A stretch of 64,000 nt of DNA. Origin: Paulinella micropora. Taxonomy: Eukaryota > Cercozoa > Imbricatea > Euglyphida > Paulinellidae. The translations under genes were made by a program, and so were the position numbers. How positions within the stretch are numbered: the first letter of the stretch is position 1; each line of letters opens with the position of its first letter. Below are positions 50,396 to 59,827 of the stretch, piece after piece. Under the pieces are notes generated by a model. The model was given only the letters and a program-made list of their open reading frames with translations. It did not search any database and was not told where the DNA came from. Where the stretch lies: positions 1-64,000 of the forward strand of contig WBZZ01001764.1 of NCBI GenBank assembly GCA_019918135.1. The letters run 5' to 3'.

Positions 50396-52679
50396 CTAGT
50401 GGTCAGTTGACCAAAGCCTGAGCCGCCCGTCCGCCCACACCGCGCCTACCTCATCGGGCTGCTCCGGGGGGTTGGACACGAACGACGAACTGACGTCTAC
50501 GAGCCGCAGCCCCGGGGATTCGCCGTCTAGCACGTCCCGGAGCTTTTCCAAGGTAAGGAGGGGCGCGGTCACCGGCTCTAGTACCCCCTCGTGCCACGCC
50601 CTCGCCGGGCGTCGCAGCCCTAGTACCCGGAGCCGCGGCAGGCTCCACAGCAGCCGCCTCAGCCGCTCCTCGGACAACCCTTCTGTCAGGCCCGTCACGA
50701 TGAGCTTCCCCAGGCCGGCGGGGAGGTCCGAGGGCAGAGTGCGCGACCTCACGACCAGCTGCCCGAGCCGGGCGCACCCGGACAACCCCGCCAGCGCCTC
50801 GCCCGCCACGTCGCCGTTGGAAGCCAGCATGAGGCGTAGTTCCTCGAGGCCGGGCAGCCGGGGCCAGAGCGCCCTGACGCCGGCCGCCGTGAAGCTCGGC
50901 GGGTGGAATTGTGGCCCAGCCTCAGCCGTCGCAGGCCGGGCAGCGGGCCCAGGCGGCTCAGCCCCTCGTCCGTGAGGCCAGTGCACCCTTCGAGGTCTAG
51001 CTCTGCTAACGAGCGCAGGTGGGCTAGCCCTGTACCCGTGAGCCGTCGACAGCCGCGCAAGCCGAGCACCCGCAGGTTGCGGGGGCGCCCCAGTGAGGAG
51101 AGCCCCGCGTCGGTGAGGTAACCGCAGCCGCGGAGGTGCAGCTCCTGCAGGCCGGCCAGGCGTGAGAGCACCTTTAGGTCCGCCGCGAGGCCGCTACAGT
51201 TTGACAGATCGAGGTGCCGCAGGCTGCCTAGGGGCGGCAGGGCCGCCAGCCCCTGGTCCGTCAGGCCGCAACCCGAGAGTACCAGATTCCGCAGCCTCGC
51301 CAGGGGCCACAGGTAGGCTAGCCCCCCGCCGTGCAGCTGTTCAGCCCCGGACACCCTGAGCTCCTCGAGGTTCGTGAGGCTGGCTAGGGCGGCCAGGCCC
51401 GTGTCGGTGATACCGGTGGTCAGCATGGAGCTCAGCTCTAGCGTGCGCAACTCGGTCAGTGCGGACAGGCTCTCTAGTTGCTGGTCGGTAACACGTAGGT
51501 CCGCCCTTAGTCTCCGAAGCTTGACCAGGCCCCGGACAAACAGCAGGCAGGCTCCTGTGAGGTCGCTGGAACCCCGCGGGAGGTGCAGCTCTTCGAGTTC
51601 CGACAGCTGTGACAGGAAGCCAAGCCCGGATGTTCTCGCTGATGTCGCCCCCCCGAGGTCGAGTTTCCTGAGCTGCCGGAACCTGTTCTCTAGGTTAGAC
51701 ATAGCCGGTATCGCGTCGATGTCTCCACTGTCGCAGAGGTTTAGTTCTTGGAGTTGGGGTAGCAGCGCTATGCGCCCTATCCAGGCGGCGTTCACCTGCC
51801 GCCCTGCCAAGCGCGACAAGTTCAGCACGCGCAATTGCTGGCCCCAGTGGCCGGGCCCGTTCGCGCCCCCGAGCCAGGGCGCGTCATCGTCCTCCGGTGC
51901 CAGATCATCGCAGGAGGCCAGGTCCAGCTCCGTCAGGCCTTGTACGCTGTGCAACGAAGCCTGCAGCCCGTGGCCAGTAATGCTGGAGCGCTGGAAGCCC
52001 AGCCGCTTCCAGTGGCTTCGGGTCTGCACCAGATTCACCAAGCCCTCATCGGTAAAGCCCACGAAGTCCAGGCTGTCCAAGTGTGGGAGCGAGGTCACAC
52101 AAGCTAGCCAGACGTCGTCGTCCATCACGTCCGCCGCCAGGCGCGGGAGGTCCAGTCGTTGGAGTTGCGGGCAGAACTTCGGCAGTGCCTGGAGCGTGGC
52201 TGCCGTGACTGCGCAGTCGTCGGGATTGTCCGCATCCACCAAGGAAAGGTGCCGGACGACCAGGCCCTGCAGGTCCGCCAGGGGGGGTGGGTCCGCGTGC
52301 GCGTCCGCGAGCAGCCAGACGTGTTCGCATGTTACGTGCGCCCGCCGCCAGGTTTCGCACAGGAGCACAAAGAGGCGTCGGTGGGCGGCGAGGCGGAAGT
52401 CGAGCTCGGGCAGCGTGCAGTTGCGCCAGAAGCCCGGGGCCTGCACCACTTGGTGGTACCAGGCCTCGGACGTGCAGGCGAGGCCGAGCGCTTCCACCGT
52501 GCCGTGCAGAAAAGGTGCGAGCCGCGGCCCCAGGACGCCGGGCTCGCCGGGCCCGCCGGGCGGCGCCTGGTCGCGGCGCCTGCAGGACACAACCAGTCTG
52601 CGGTGGGTAGGAGAGAGGGGGTGGTGTTTGGGGGCGGGGAGGGGGGCAGCGCACAAGGGGACCTGGAGGGCTGAGTCAT
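50396..52679 (-). CDS. F-box-like leucine-rich-repeat protein B (frameshifted), tandem paralog of A
   Basis: The same layout as A: 17-nt exon 52663-52679 (MTQPS), 83-nt intron, main exon from 52579. The F-box-like segment has LGLACTSEAWYHQVV and FWRNCTL, followed by Cys-type LRRs (LRNLVLSGCGLTDQGLAAL). A one-base deletion at about 50905-50912 shifts the frame relative to paralog A, after which a normal C-terminal part ends at 50396. The C-termini differ (B ends GRLRLWSTDH). The first exon is in frame with the upstream ORF from 53549, so B may be translated as a fusion with that protein. Confidence 0.7.
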
Positions 52680-53549
52680 CGCGGGGCAGGGGGGCGGAGA
52701 GTCCGGGGAGCCAGCTAAGGGGCGGCGCTGCGCCAGCCAACTACGGCACAGGCGGGTCCGGGCCACCAGCACCACCGAGCTCAGGAACTCCACGTTCTGC
52801 ATCAGCTTCGCCAAAGACTCCAGGTAGTCCGCGGTGAAGGGGCACTTGGTCGGCTGCCAGCGCGGGCGCTGGCCGCCCCCGCGCCGCTGCTTCTTGGCCG
52901 CGGGCGGCCGCCAGCCGTCGGGCTGCTCGGCGTCGCCCGCGTCCGCCCCGTCCCCCGCCTCCTCCGTGGCCAGCGCGCTGCCCGGGCAGGGGTCGTACAC
53001 CCGGCTGTCGGCCAGCAGGTCGTTGATGATCCGCAGCACGTCGAAGTTGGCGCGGTTGACCCACAGCCACAGCGAGTGGCCGACGACCTGGCCGTGCTCG
53101 TCCTGGACCGCCGGCACGGCCCGGACGCTGTGGGGCAGCGCGCTCTCGGCGTCCACGCCCAGCAGGTCGGGGTGCGACGCAATGGCCCACCACAGGCACA
53201 CCAGCAGCTTGAAGGCCTCGTGCACCTTGTTGGTCTTGGTCTCGAAGCCCAGGGGCGTGGGCTGCGACAGGAAGCGCGAGGGCACCGTCATCTGCAGGCA
53301 GTAGCACGCGTCCCGCATCAGGTCGGCGCCCTCGTGCGCGGGGGCCAGGTGGCCCTGCCCGGCGGCGCCGTAGTCCTCGGCGCCCTGCTCGAAGAAGGTG
53401 TCCACTATGTTGGCCTCGTCGGCCTCCGGGGCGGGGGCCTGGCCCCCCGCCCCGCTCGACAGCGACGTATAGAAGGGGTGGCTGCCGCGGAAAGAATAGG
53501 GCTCGTACGGCTCCGGCAGCACCGCTTGGCTCTGCGTCCGCTTGGCCAT
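52663..53549 (-). CDS. Unrecognised protein, possibly N-terminal part of a fusion with LRR protein B
   Basis: ATG at 53549 (MAKRTQSQAVLPEPY) opens about 270 residues of unique sequence, including ACYCLQMTVPSRFL, FKLLVCLWWAIASHPDLLG and a basic AAKKQRRGGGQRPRW patch, then YLESLAKLMQNVEFL. There is no stop before the 17-nt LRR-B exon; the frame runs through ...PAMTQPS to the same donor. Either this is one long gene with LRR B, or a stop-free coincidence with a separate LRR start. It begins 60 nt after the stop of the next gene upstream. No domain recognised. Confidence 0.5.
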
Positions 53550-53611
53550 GGCGGACCGATTCTGCCGCTCAGGCCTGGCCCGGCGGCCACGCCCGGTCCC
53601 GCGCGCGTGGG

Positions 53612-55875
53612 TCACCCACAGTTCACGCCTTCGCTGTCCTCTTCTGCTGCTTCATACTCCTCGCCCGGCGGCAGCTCGTGCAAGAGCGAGGCGGCGCTGG
53701 CCAGCGGCTTGTCTTCGATCTTCTCGTATTCGTGCTCCCAGACATAAAACACGCGGCAGCCGGCCGGCATCTGCTGGCGCACAAAGTACATGCGGGCCAT
53801 CGTCTCGCGGTACAAATCCCTGTTTAAGCGGCCGTGAACCGGAGAGCGGCCCTCGGCATACTTGGGGTGTCCAGGCGGAAAGCCGTGGTACGCGTTCCCG
53901 TGGAACTCGTACACATAGTTCCTGGCCTCGTCGTAGCCGTCTAACAACATCTTTGTGCCTGGCACACGAAATTCAGCCCCCTGCGGCACGTCGGCGCCAT
54001 TAGTAAAATGCTTGTGACGGATCCGCCAGCCGGGGTGGGCTTGCTCTAATCTGTCCCACAGCCTGCACGCCGCGATCGAGCAGCCCGCGGCCGGCTTAGG
54101 GATCAGTCCGCGCGCAAACGCATGTTCCGCGCACAGCTTCTGCTTGCGCCCTTGCTCATCCGCAAAGTTGGCCTGTTTCTTGGCGTCCGCTGGGCAGTCC
54201 TCGCACGGCCTTCGCACCTCGTGGCAGCCTCTGAGTCTCGCATGCTCGGCGCACAACCTCTGTTTGCGGCGTCCGCCGGGCAGTCCTCGCACGGGTTCAG
54301 CACCTCGTGGCAGCCTCTGAGTCTCGCATGCTCGGCGCACAGCCTCTGTTTGCGCCCTTGCTCGTCCGCAAAGTTGGCGTCTTTTTTAGCACCCGCCGGG
54401 CAGTCCTCGCACGGAAACCGCACCTCGTGGCAGCCTCTGAGTCTCGCATGCTCCGCGCACAGCCTCTTGCCGCGCCCTTGCTCGTCCGCAAAGTTGGCTT
54501 CTCTCTTGGCGTCCGCCGGGCAGTCCTCGCACGGGTTCTGCACCTCGTGGCAGCCTCTGAGCCTCGCATGCTCGGCGCACAGCCTCTTACCGCGCCCTTG
54601 CTCGTCCGCAAAGTGTGCCTGTTTCTTGGCGCCGGCCGGGCAGTCCTCGCACGGCCTCTGGACCTCGTGGCAGCCTCTGAGTCTCGCATGCTCGGCGCAC
54701 AGCCTCTTGCCGCGCCCTTGCTCATCCGCAAAGGCGGCGTCTTTCTTGGCGTCCGCCGGGCAGTCCTCGCACGGGTTCCGCAGCTCGTGGCAGCCTCTGA
54801 GCCTCGCATGCTCGGCGCACAGCCTTTGTTTGCCCCCTTGCTCGTCCGCAAAGTTGGCTTTTCTCTTGGCGTCCGCCGGGCAGTCCTTGCACGGGTTCTG
54901 CACCTCGTAACAGCCGCGCTCTCTGGCGTGCTTAGCGCAGAGTTTGTATCGGCGCCGTTGTCCGTCTTCAGCCCAATGCGGGCCTGCGACGACCGTCTTT
55001 TCATTCTGCCAGCAACTTGCGCAGGCAAGGTTCCATCGTGTCCAGCCGTGCGGCGGCTTGCTGGCCCGGCTGAAAAGAGCACCGCCGACACTTACTCGTA
55101 ATTGGTAGTTACGCCCGCCTTGCGAATGAGCAAGCAACTGCCCCGGTGCAGTGGCGCTCGGCTGTGGCAGTCTTTCTTTCTTCTTTGGCTGCTTAGCTTC
55201 CTGCCCACCCCCCGGCCTTTCCTTTTTTATGCCTGCCGACGAGACGGAGCCGTGCCGCGCGCACAGCGTGGGCCACTCGCGGTCCTGGCGGACGGTCGCC
55301 AGCGTCGCCTGATTTTCGTGCTCGTAGCAAGGTTCGCAAGCCGGGCGGTCCGCCGACTCTTGGCCCGCACGCCACTCCTTGAACACCAGCCTCTGGCCCT
55401 CGACGACCTTGAAGGCCGCGCCGTAGTGCTGCAGCATGCGCACGCCCGGCCGCCGCTCCACGAACGGCTCGGCGCTGGCCAGGCGCTGCAGCCACAGCCG
55501 GACTGCGGACGACTGGCGCGTGGCGTGGCGGCTGCTGCTGCTGCTCCGGCCGTCGTCGTCGGGCCGCTGCCGCTTCAGGCAGCGGCCGTCGGCCGCCGTA
55601 GCCAGCAGCCGGCGCTTCTTCTGCTGTCTTTGCTGGCGTCGCCGGTAGCGCTGCGCGTGGCTCCGGCACAAGCCTGGCAGCGTGCGTGAGTCGGCCACCC
55701 GCACCCGCGCGCGGCGCACGTAGCAGCGCTCGCACGCCGGCTGCCAGTCCTGGCCGGGGCTGGTGCGGCAGGCCAGGCCGGGCCCACGCACGCACAGGCT
55801 CTGGCCGCCCAAAGTCACGACCGCTCCGCGGCGGCCGTGCTGGCTCACGAACCTTTGCACGGCACGGCTGTCCAT
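53612..55875 (-). CDS. EsV-1-7-like Cys/His repeat protein with C-terminal putative nuclease domain (broken by a 34-nt deletion)
   Basis: ATG at 55875. Three diverged Cys-Cys-Cys-His units in the first 300 residues are followed by seven near-identical 40-residue repeats, C-x2-C-x20-C-x2-H-x12 (for example CEDCPADAKK and LCAEHARLRGCHEV). This is close to the EsV-1-7 motif (C-x4-C-x16-C-x2-H-x12) known from brown-algal viruses and algae. The C-terminal part (GTKMLLDGYDEARNYVYEFH) resembles the DGY...EFHG motif of nuclease-like domains in Polintons and giant viruses. In repeat six a 34-nt deletion at about 54267-54270, between short GCG repeats, shifts the frame, so the nuclease part is out of frame with the start. 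Zinc binding is inferred from the residues. Confidence 0.7.
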
Positions 55876-56266
55876 GCCGCCGGCGGACCAGGAGGAGCGG
55901 CCCCCCTCGCGCTTGTGTTCCCGTTACCGAGGTAGGAAAGGAGGAGGAGGAGGACCGTGGGCAGGAAGAAGGCGGGGGGGCGCGTGCACCCCCTGGCAGG
56001 CCATGGGGTGGGGGGGGGGTGGGGCGGGGGGAGTGGGCTTCCTGCTCCATCTGCCCCTTCCTTTTCCACTTCCTTCCGCCTCCCTGACCCGCCCTCTATT
56101 GGCCCATGGGCACCCCCGGGAGGCTCCCCCCCCCCCCCCCGGGAGGGGGCCGCCGCGCCACCACCCCCACACACACCCGCGGCCGTGGACGCGGAAGACA
56201 CAACGCTTTCTCACCTCCTCTTCCGCAAAAAAAAATCTCGCATAGGTTACGTCCGGCAGAGATAAT
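55876..56266. promoter_or_regulatory. Divergent intergenic region with mirrored C tracts
   Basis: Separates the EsV-1-7-like gene (minus) and fibre-like gene 1 (plus). G runs at 56007-56032 read as C runs on the minus coding strand about 130 nt upstream of that gene. A run of 14 C at about 56127-56140, then CACACACA and GCGGCCG, lies 100-140 nt upstream of the plus gene. A bidirectional promoter is inferred. No TATA box recognised. Confidence 0.45.
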
Positions 56267-57317
56267 ATGGGGGCCGCACCATCTACCGCACCATCTACCG
56301 CATCATCTATCACGCACCCGCAAGACAGTACAGAGGAACCCATCCGCAAGAGACTGTGCACGGGACCGCGCCAGGAACTTCGGCTGGACCTGGCTCGTGA
56401 CAGGCACGGGGCAGACGGCTGGTTGCGACTGGAGCTGAGAGACAGTGCGGTGCTGCGCGGCAGCGCCTTTGTGTTGGGCGCAGGGTGCTTCGAGGTCGCT
56501 CTGCCCAGCTCGGCGGGCGGCAGTGCGGCGGAGGCCTACCGCGCAATCGAGACGGACCAACGCACTGCGAGTCTGCGCGGACAACAGCGCTATCCTAGCC
56601 CCGGGCCTGCGGCTGGAACTGGTGCCGCGTGCTGATGAGCGCGACCAGGAGCTAGCGGCGCTGCGCTTCGAAACTTCTCGGCTGGCTAGTCGGGTGGAGG
56701 CCTTGGCCAACGCCCTGGCCAGCGTCTCTGTGCCGCGCCAGTTGACCATCGAGGCGGCCGAGCTCGCCCGCTGGGGCCACAGCGGCACAGCGACCGTCCG
56801 CAGGCTGGGTTCACTGTGCATGCTGGAGGGGCACGTCGTTTTCGACAAGGACCGGCTGCTTTTCGAAGACGCCACTGCCTTTCCTCTAGACAGTGAGACA
56901 CAGAGGGGCCAGACTAGAATAGAGGCTTGGTGTACCTTGCTACAGTTGCCTGCGGACTGGCGGCCCGCGCAGGCCGTCACGTATTCCTTTCCCGGCGGAA
57001 CCTTTTTTCCGTTGATGTTTGAAATCAATTACAGACCCTCTTTCATAAGGCAGAACAGGCTGGAAGTAGGCGTCGAAGGCAGTGTTCGCCTCTGTGTCCA
57101 TTACACCATTCTCCACGGCTGGCCACAGGCCCCGAACGGCAACTGCTTCAAGCTGAGGCATACAACACTCGACAAGTACAAGGGCTTCGCGGTCCCGCAG
57201 GGGGTGGACCTCGGCGTGCTGAAATGGTCCACCGCAGCCTTGGGCCCGCATTCTTGCCCGCCGAGCGACGACGACTCAGAGCCCGACGACGACGACGCCG
57301 GCGGCTTGCAGGAATAA
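56267..57317 (+). CDS. Fibre-like protein 1: coiled coil plus fibre-tip-like domain
   Basis: ATG at 56267. A 76-nt intron (56523-56598, phase 1, acceptor TATCCTAG) joins two frames to give about 324 residues; the donor choice is tentative. The N-terminal part has HGADGWLRLELRDS. A coiled-coil-like stretch (ELAALRFETSRLASRVEALA) is followed by a C-terminal domain with GTATVRRLGSLCMLEGHVVF and LLQLPADWRPAQ, the pattern of beta-rich receptor-binding tips in phage and viral fibres (LPAGFRP-type motif). It ends with an acidic tail SDDDSEPDDDDAGG. The stop TAA overlaps an AATAAA. Attachment function is inferred. It is paralogous to fibre-like protein 2. Confidence 0.65.
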
Positions 57318-57487
57318 AAAAGGAAAAGAGCCAATATTTTTATTTTAAAAAAACGTTCGTTCTGTGTGTGTCAAAATGGATATGGTCGAACACGGAGACG
57401 ATACGACCGAGAAAGGCACTGCGCTAAAATGCACTTGGGTACTGCCTTTTTCGACGAATATCACACTTCCCTTGGGTGCAAGTTTGC

Positions 57488-58702
57488 TCACTGTCCTTCC
57501 TGTTTTTTGAGAGAATGTGCGCCCGCCAACCAGCTTGGTGCACCGTTGCCGAAGCAGACGTACTTCCCCTTTCCTCTGTTCTGTAGACATTTCACAAGCA
57601 TGAGGTTGTCTTCTTCGCTATAGCATAGGACTACCCACACCAGCTTGATACTACCATCTGGCGAAATTTCATACCGGTCCCTGTACAGCTGGGTGCTAGT
57701 CCCCCAGCCTGATATTTCCGCTTCGCTGGTGAGCTCACAGTATAGGTAAGAATTATCACCCTTTGGCCTTTGACACAGACGGGACACCCAGGTGCTGCTA
57801 GGGCGGAGGGCCGCCGGCAGAACCAGGAGAGTGCTACTCACCTCCATTGCCCTTCTATTGGCGATGGTAGTGCGCGAAACAGTCGTCACCATGCCGGGGC
57901 CTTTCCCGTAAAGCGTGCCTCGCAAATGGCACATTCCTCCGTAAGAGGGACGAAAGCACAGGACCGCGTCGCTGCCGACACCTTCGGGGTACGCACTCCG
58001 ATCCTGAGGGGGAACGATCCGCTTTCTACTTCCCGAGCTTTCCCAGGACTCGAAGACCGCGCTCTGGCTCGTCCAGCCAAAGCGCTCGAACATTTTCGCG
58101 TCCAGCACGTAGACTTCAGGCAGTCGCTCCTGCAGGGCGCGCAGACGCGCTACCTCCAGGCGCAGTTCAGCTAGCTCCTAAGAACACAGGCAATAAAAGA
58201 CTGTTGTCTGGTCTTTATCGTTTCTTTGCACAAAATGTACCCGCGCCTCGCCCTCACGCGTCTGCGGGCGCAGAGTCACGCGGAGACCAGCCCACACCAG
58301 GATGAAACCTTTAGCTGGCTCCTTGCAAGGCCGCAGCCGCAGTGCCTCGCACTTGCCTAAGTCACAACCATTTTCTTGCTCGCCTGCCTGCTGGACATTT
58401 CGAAAAAGAAACAGAGACAACCCCAGAAGGAGACCCAAGCTCAGCGAAACCACAGCGGCGAGCAACTCGTCTTCGTCCACGTCGCCCTCAGCTCGAATGC
58501 TGCCCTGCCAATGGGCCTGTGCGCCGGGCTCGCTGCTGCCGATACGAGTGCCGCCTTCTCGGGTCGCCGCTTCAACTTCTAGACAGCGGCCTGCCTCGCG
58601 CAGGCTTAGCTGCAAAAAGCCGTCTGCGCCATGCTCTCGCGCAGTCAGTGTCAACGATGCAGACACCGCGCTCTCGTCTTCCTCTGCAGCCGAGGCCATC
58701 AT
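57488..58702 (-). CDS. Fibre-like protein 2: coiled coil plus fibre-tip-like domain
   Basis: ATG at 58702 and two exons, 58241-58702 and 57488-58177. The 63-nt intron (donor GTACAT, acceptor TTCTTAG) removes an apparent in-frame stop and gives 383 residues. Shared with protein 1 are HGADGFLQLSLREA, the coiled coil ELAELRLEVARLRALQERL, and the C-terminal domain with CHLRGTLYGKG and LLVLPAALRPSS. Residues 80-100 form a hydrophobic segment (LLAAVVSLSLGLLLGLSLF) that is either a membrane anchor or an unspliced 60-nt intron. It is convergent with protein 1. Confidence 0.7.
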
Positions 58703-59125
58703 GTATGTGTCTTTAGCGGGGTGCAAGGCGAAAAGAGCGGGAGTGTCCAGGATATGCCCGGGGGGGGGGGGGGGGCGCCGGAGAAGAGGCGCGCGGTCAG
58801 AAGAGGAGACAATTTCTTCTGTGCGTCGGGTGCTCCCTTGCCCCGCGGCCCCTTTCCTCCCCCCCTGCTCCTCGCCTCTCCGCCCTCCCCCCCCCCCCCC
58901 CCCCCCTGTCCCGGGCGAACGGCGCACGGCGTGCGCCGGGTGGCGAAGGGGCCTGCTGCACACCGCCGCCTCCCTCACCACCGGCACTCCTCCGTCGCCC
59001 CGCGAGCATGCGCCGGCGGGGGAGGGGGCCTGCTGCAAACCGCCGCCCCCCCCCCCCCCCCACACACACACACACGCCCCGCCCGCGTGCGGCCGCCTCA
59101 CAAACCCGCCCACGGCGTGGTACCC
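58703..59125. promoter_or_regulatory. Divergent intergenic region with mirrored C tracts, second case
   Basis: Separates fibre-like gene 2 (minus) and the next plus gene. A run of about 17 G (58757-58773) is a C run on the minus coding strand about 55 nt upstream of its ATG. C runs at 58884-58905 and 59046-59062, the latter followed by (CA)n and GCGGCCG, precede the plus gene. This mirrors the layout at 55876-56266. Confidence 0.45.
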
Positions 59126-59827
59126 ATGCAGAACCGGCTGAGCGAGCTGTCCGCCAAGATGCGGACGCGTGCCCAGCGCCGCCGTCCTTCCGCTGAGTCC
59201 GAGCCCACGGCGGTAGAGTCCTCGTCTTCTGAGAGTGAGACAGAGGACGGGGAGCCTCAGGGGGAGGTTTCCGCTGACGCGCAGCCACCACGCGCGGTGG
59301 CGCCGGTGGCCACCAACGCCGCGATCCAAGACAACCCCTTGCTCATTGGCCTGAGTGAAGAAACCCTGAAGAAAACTATCCAACGCCAGCAAGCAGGTTT
59401 CTATGCGATCACCGACGTCATTGCCGCGTTCAGGAATTGCTCTATGACAGCGGCAAGAGGCGATTACGATCGACTGAAAGAAAAACTGACGGAAACGCAA
59501 AACTTGTTTTTGTCAAAAAAGATCGCCTTCAGGCGCGCCGATGGGAAGATGGGTGTCGCCATTGACTGTTACCGGTTCTGCGACTTGATGAAGATCTTGC
59601 CCTTGCTGCCCGGGCCCGCGGCCCGCCGCGTTCGGCATGAGCAAGCGAACCTCGCGACCCGTGCCTGCGCCGGCGACCATGAGTTGGAGCAGGCCCTGCC
59701 CCTCAGGCGGCAGGAGCTGTCGGAGGCTACCAGGCGCAAGCTGCTGAGATCGTTTTGCGCTCTCCTCCTCTGCGCCTCCGTGAACTTCTCCTTCGTACCG
59801 CCGCGGACTATGGGGGCTTTAGACTGA
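59126..59827 (+). CDS. Unrecognised island protein, 233 residues, at the island's right edge
   Basis: ATG at 59126 (MQNRLSELSAKMRTRAQRRR), then an acidic Ser/Glu patch (VESSSSESETEDGEP, casein-kinase-2-like sites), then a helical region (EETLKKTIQRQQAGFYAIT ... DYDRLKEKLTETQNLFLSKK). The last 20 or so residues (FCALLLCASVNFSF) change in character just where the minus-strand pol coding begins, so the true C-terminus may have been replaced by the junction. The start is chosen because it follows the C-tract block seen before other island genes. Confidence 0.5.
   Translation: MQNRLSELSAKMRTRAQRRRPSAESEPTAVESSSSESETEDGEPQGEVSADAQPPRAVAPVATNAAIQDNPLLIGLSEETLKKTIQRQQAGFYAITDVIAAFRNCSMTAARGDYDRLKEKLTETQNLFLSKKIAFRRADGKMGVAIDCYRFCDLMKILPLLPGPAARRVRHEQANLATRACAGDHELEQALPLRRQELSEATRRKLLRSFCALLLCASVNFSFVPPRTMGALD

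Noticed and set aside
56523..56598. Frameshift in fibre-like gene 1
   Set aside because: A 76-nt phase 1 intron explains the frame change and matches the size of other island introns, though the donor remains to be confirmed.
58178..58240. Premature stop in fibre-like gene 2
   Set aside because: A 63-nt GT-AG intron removes the stop, keeps frame and restores alignment with the paralog.
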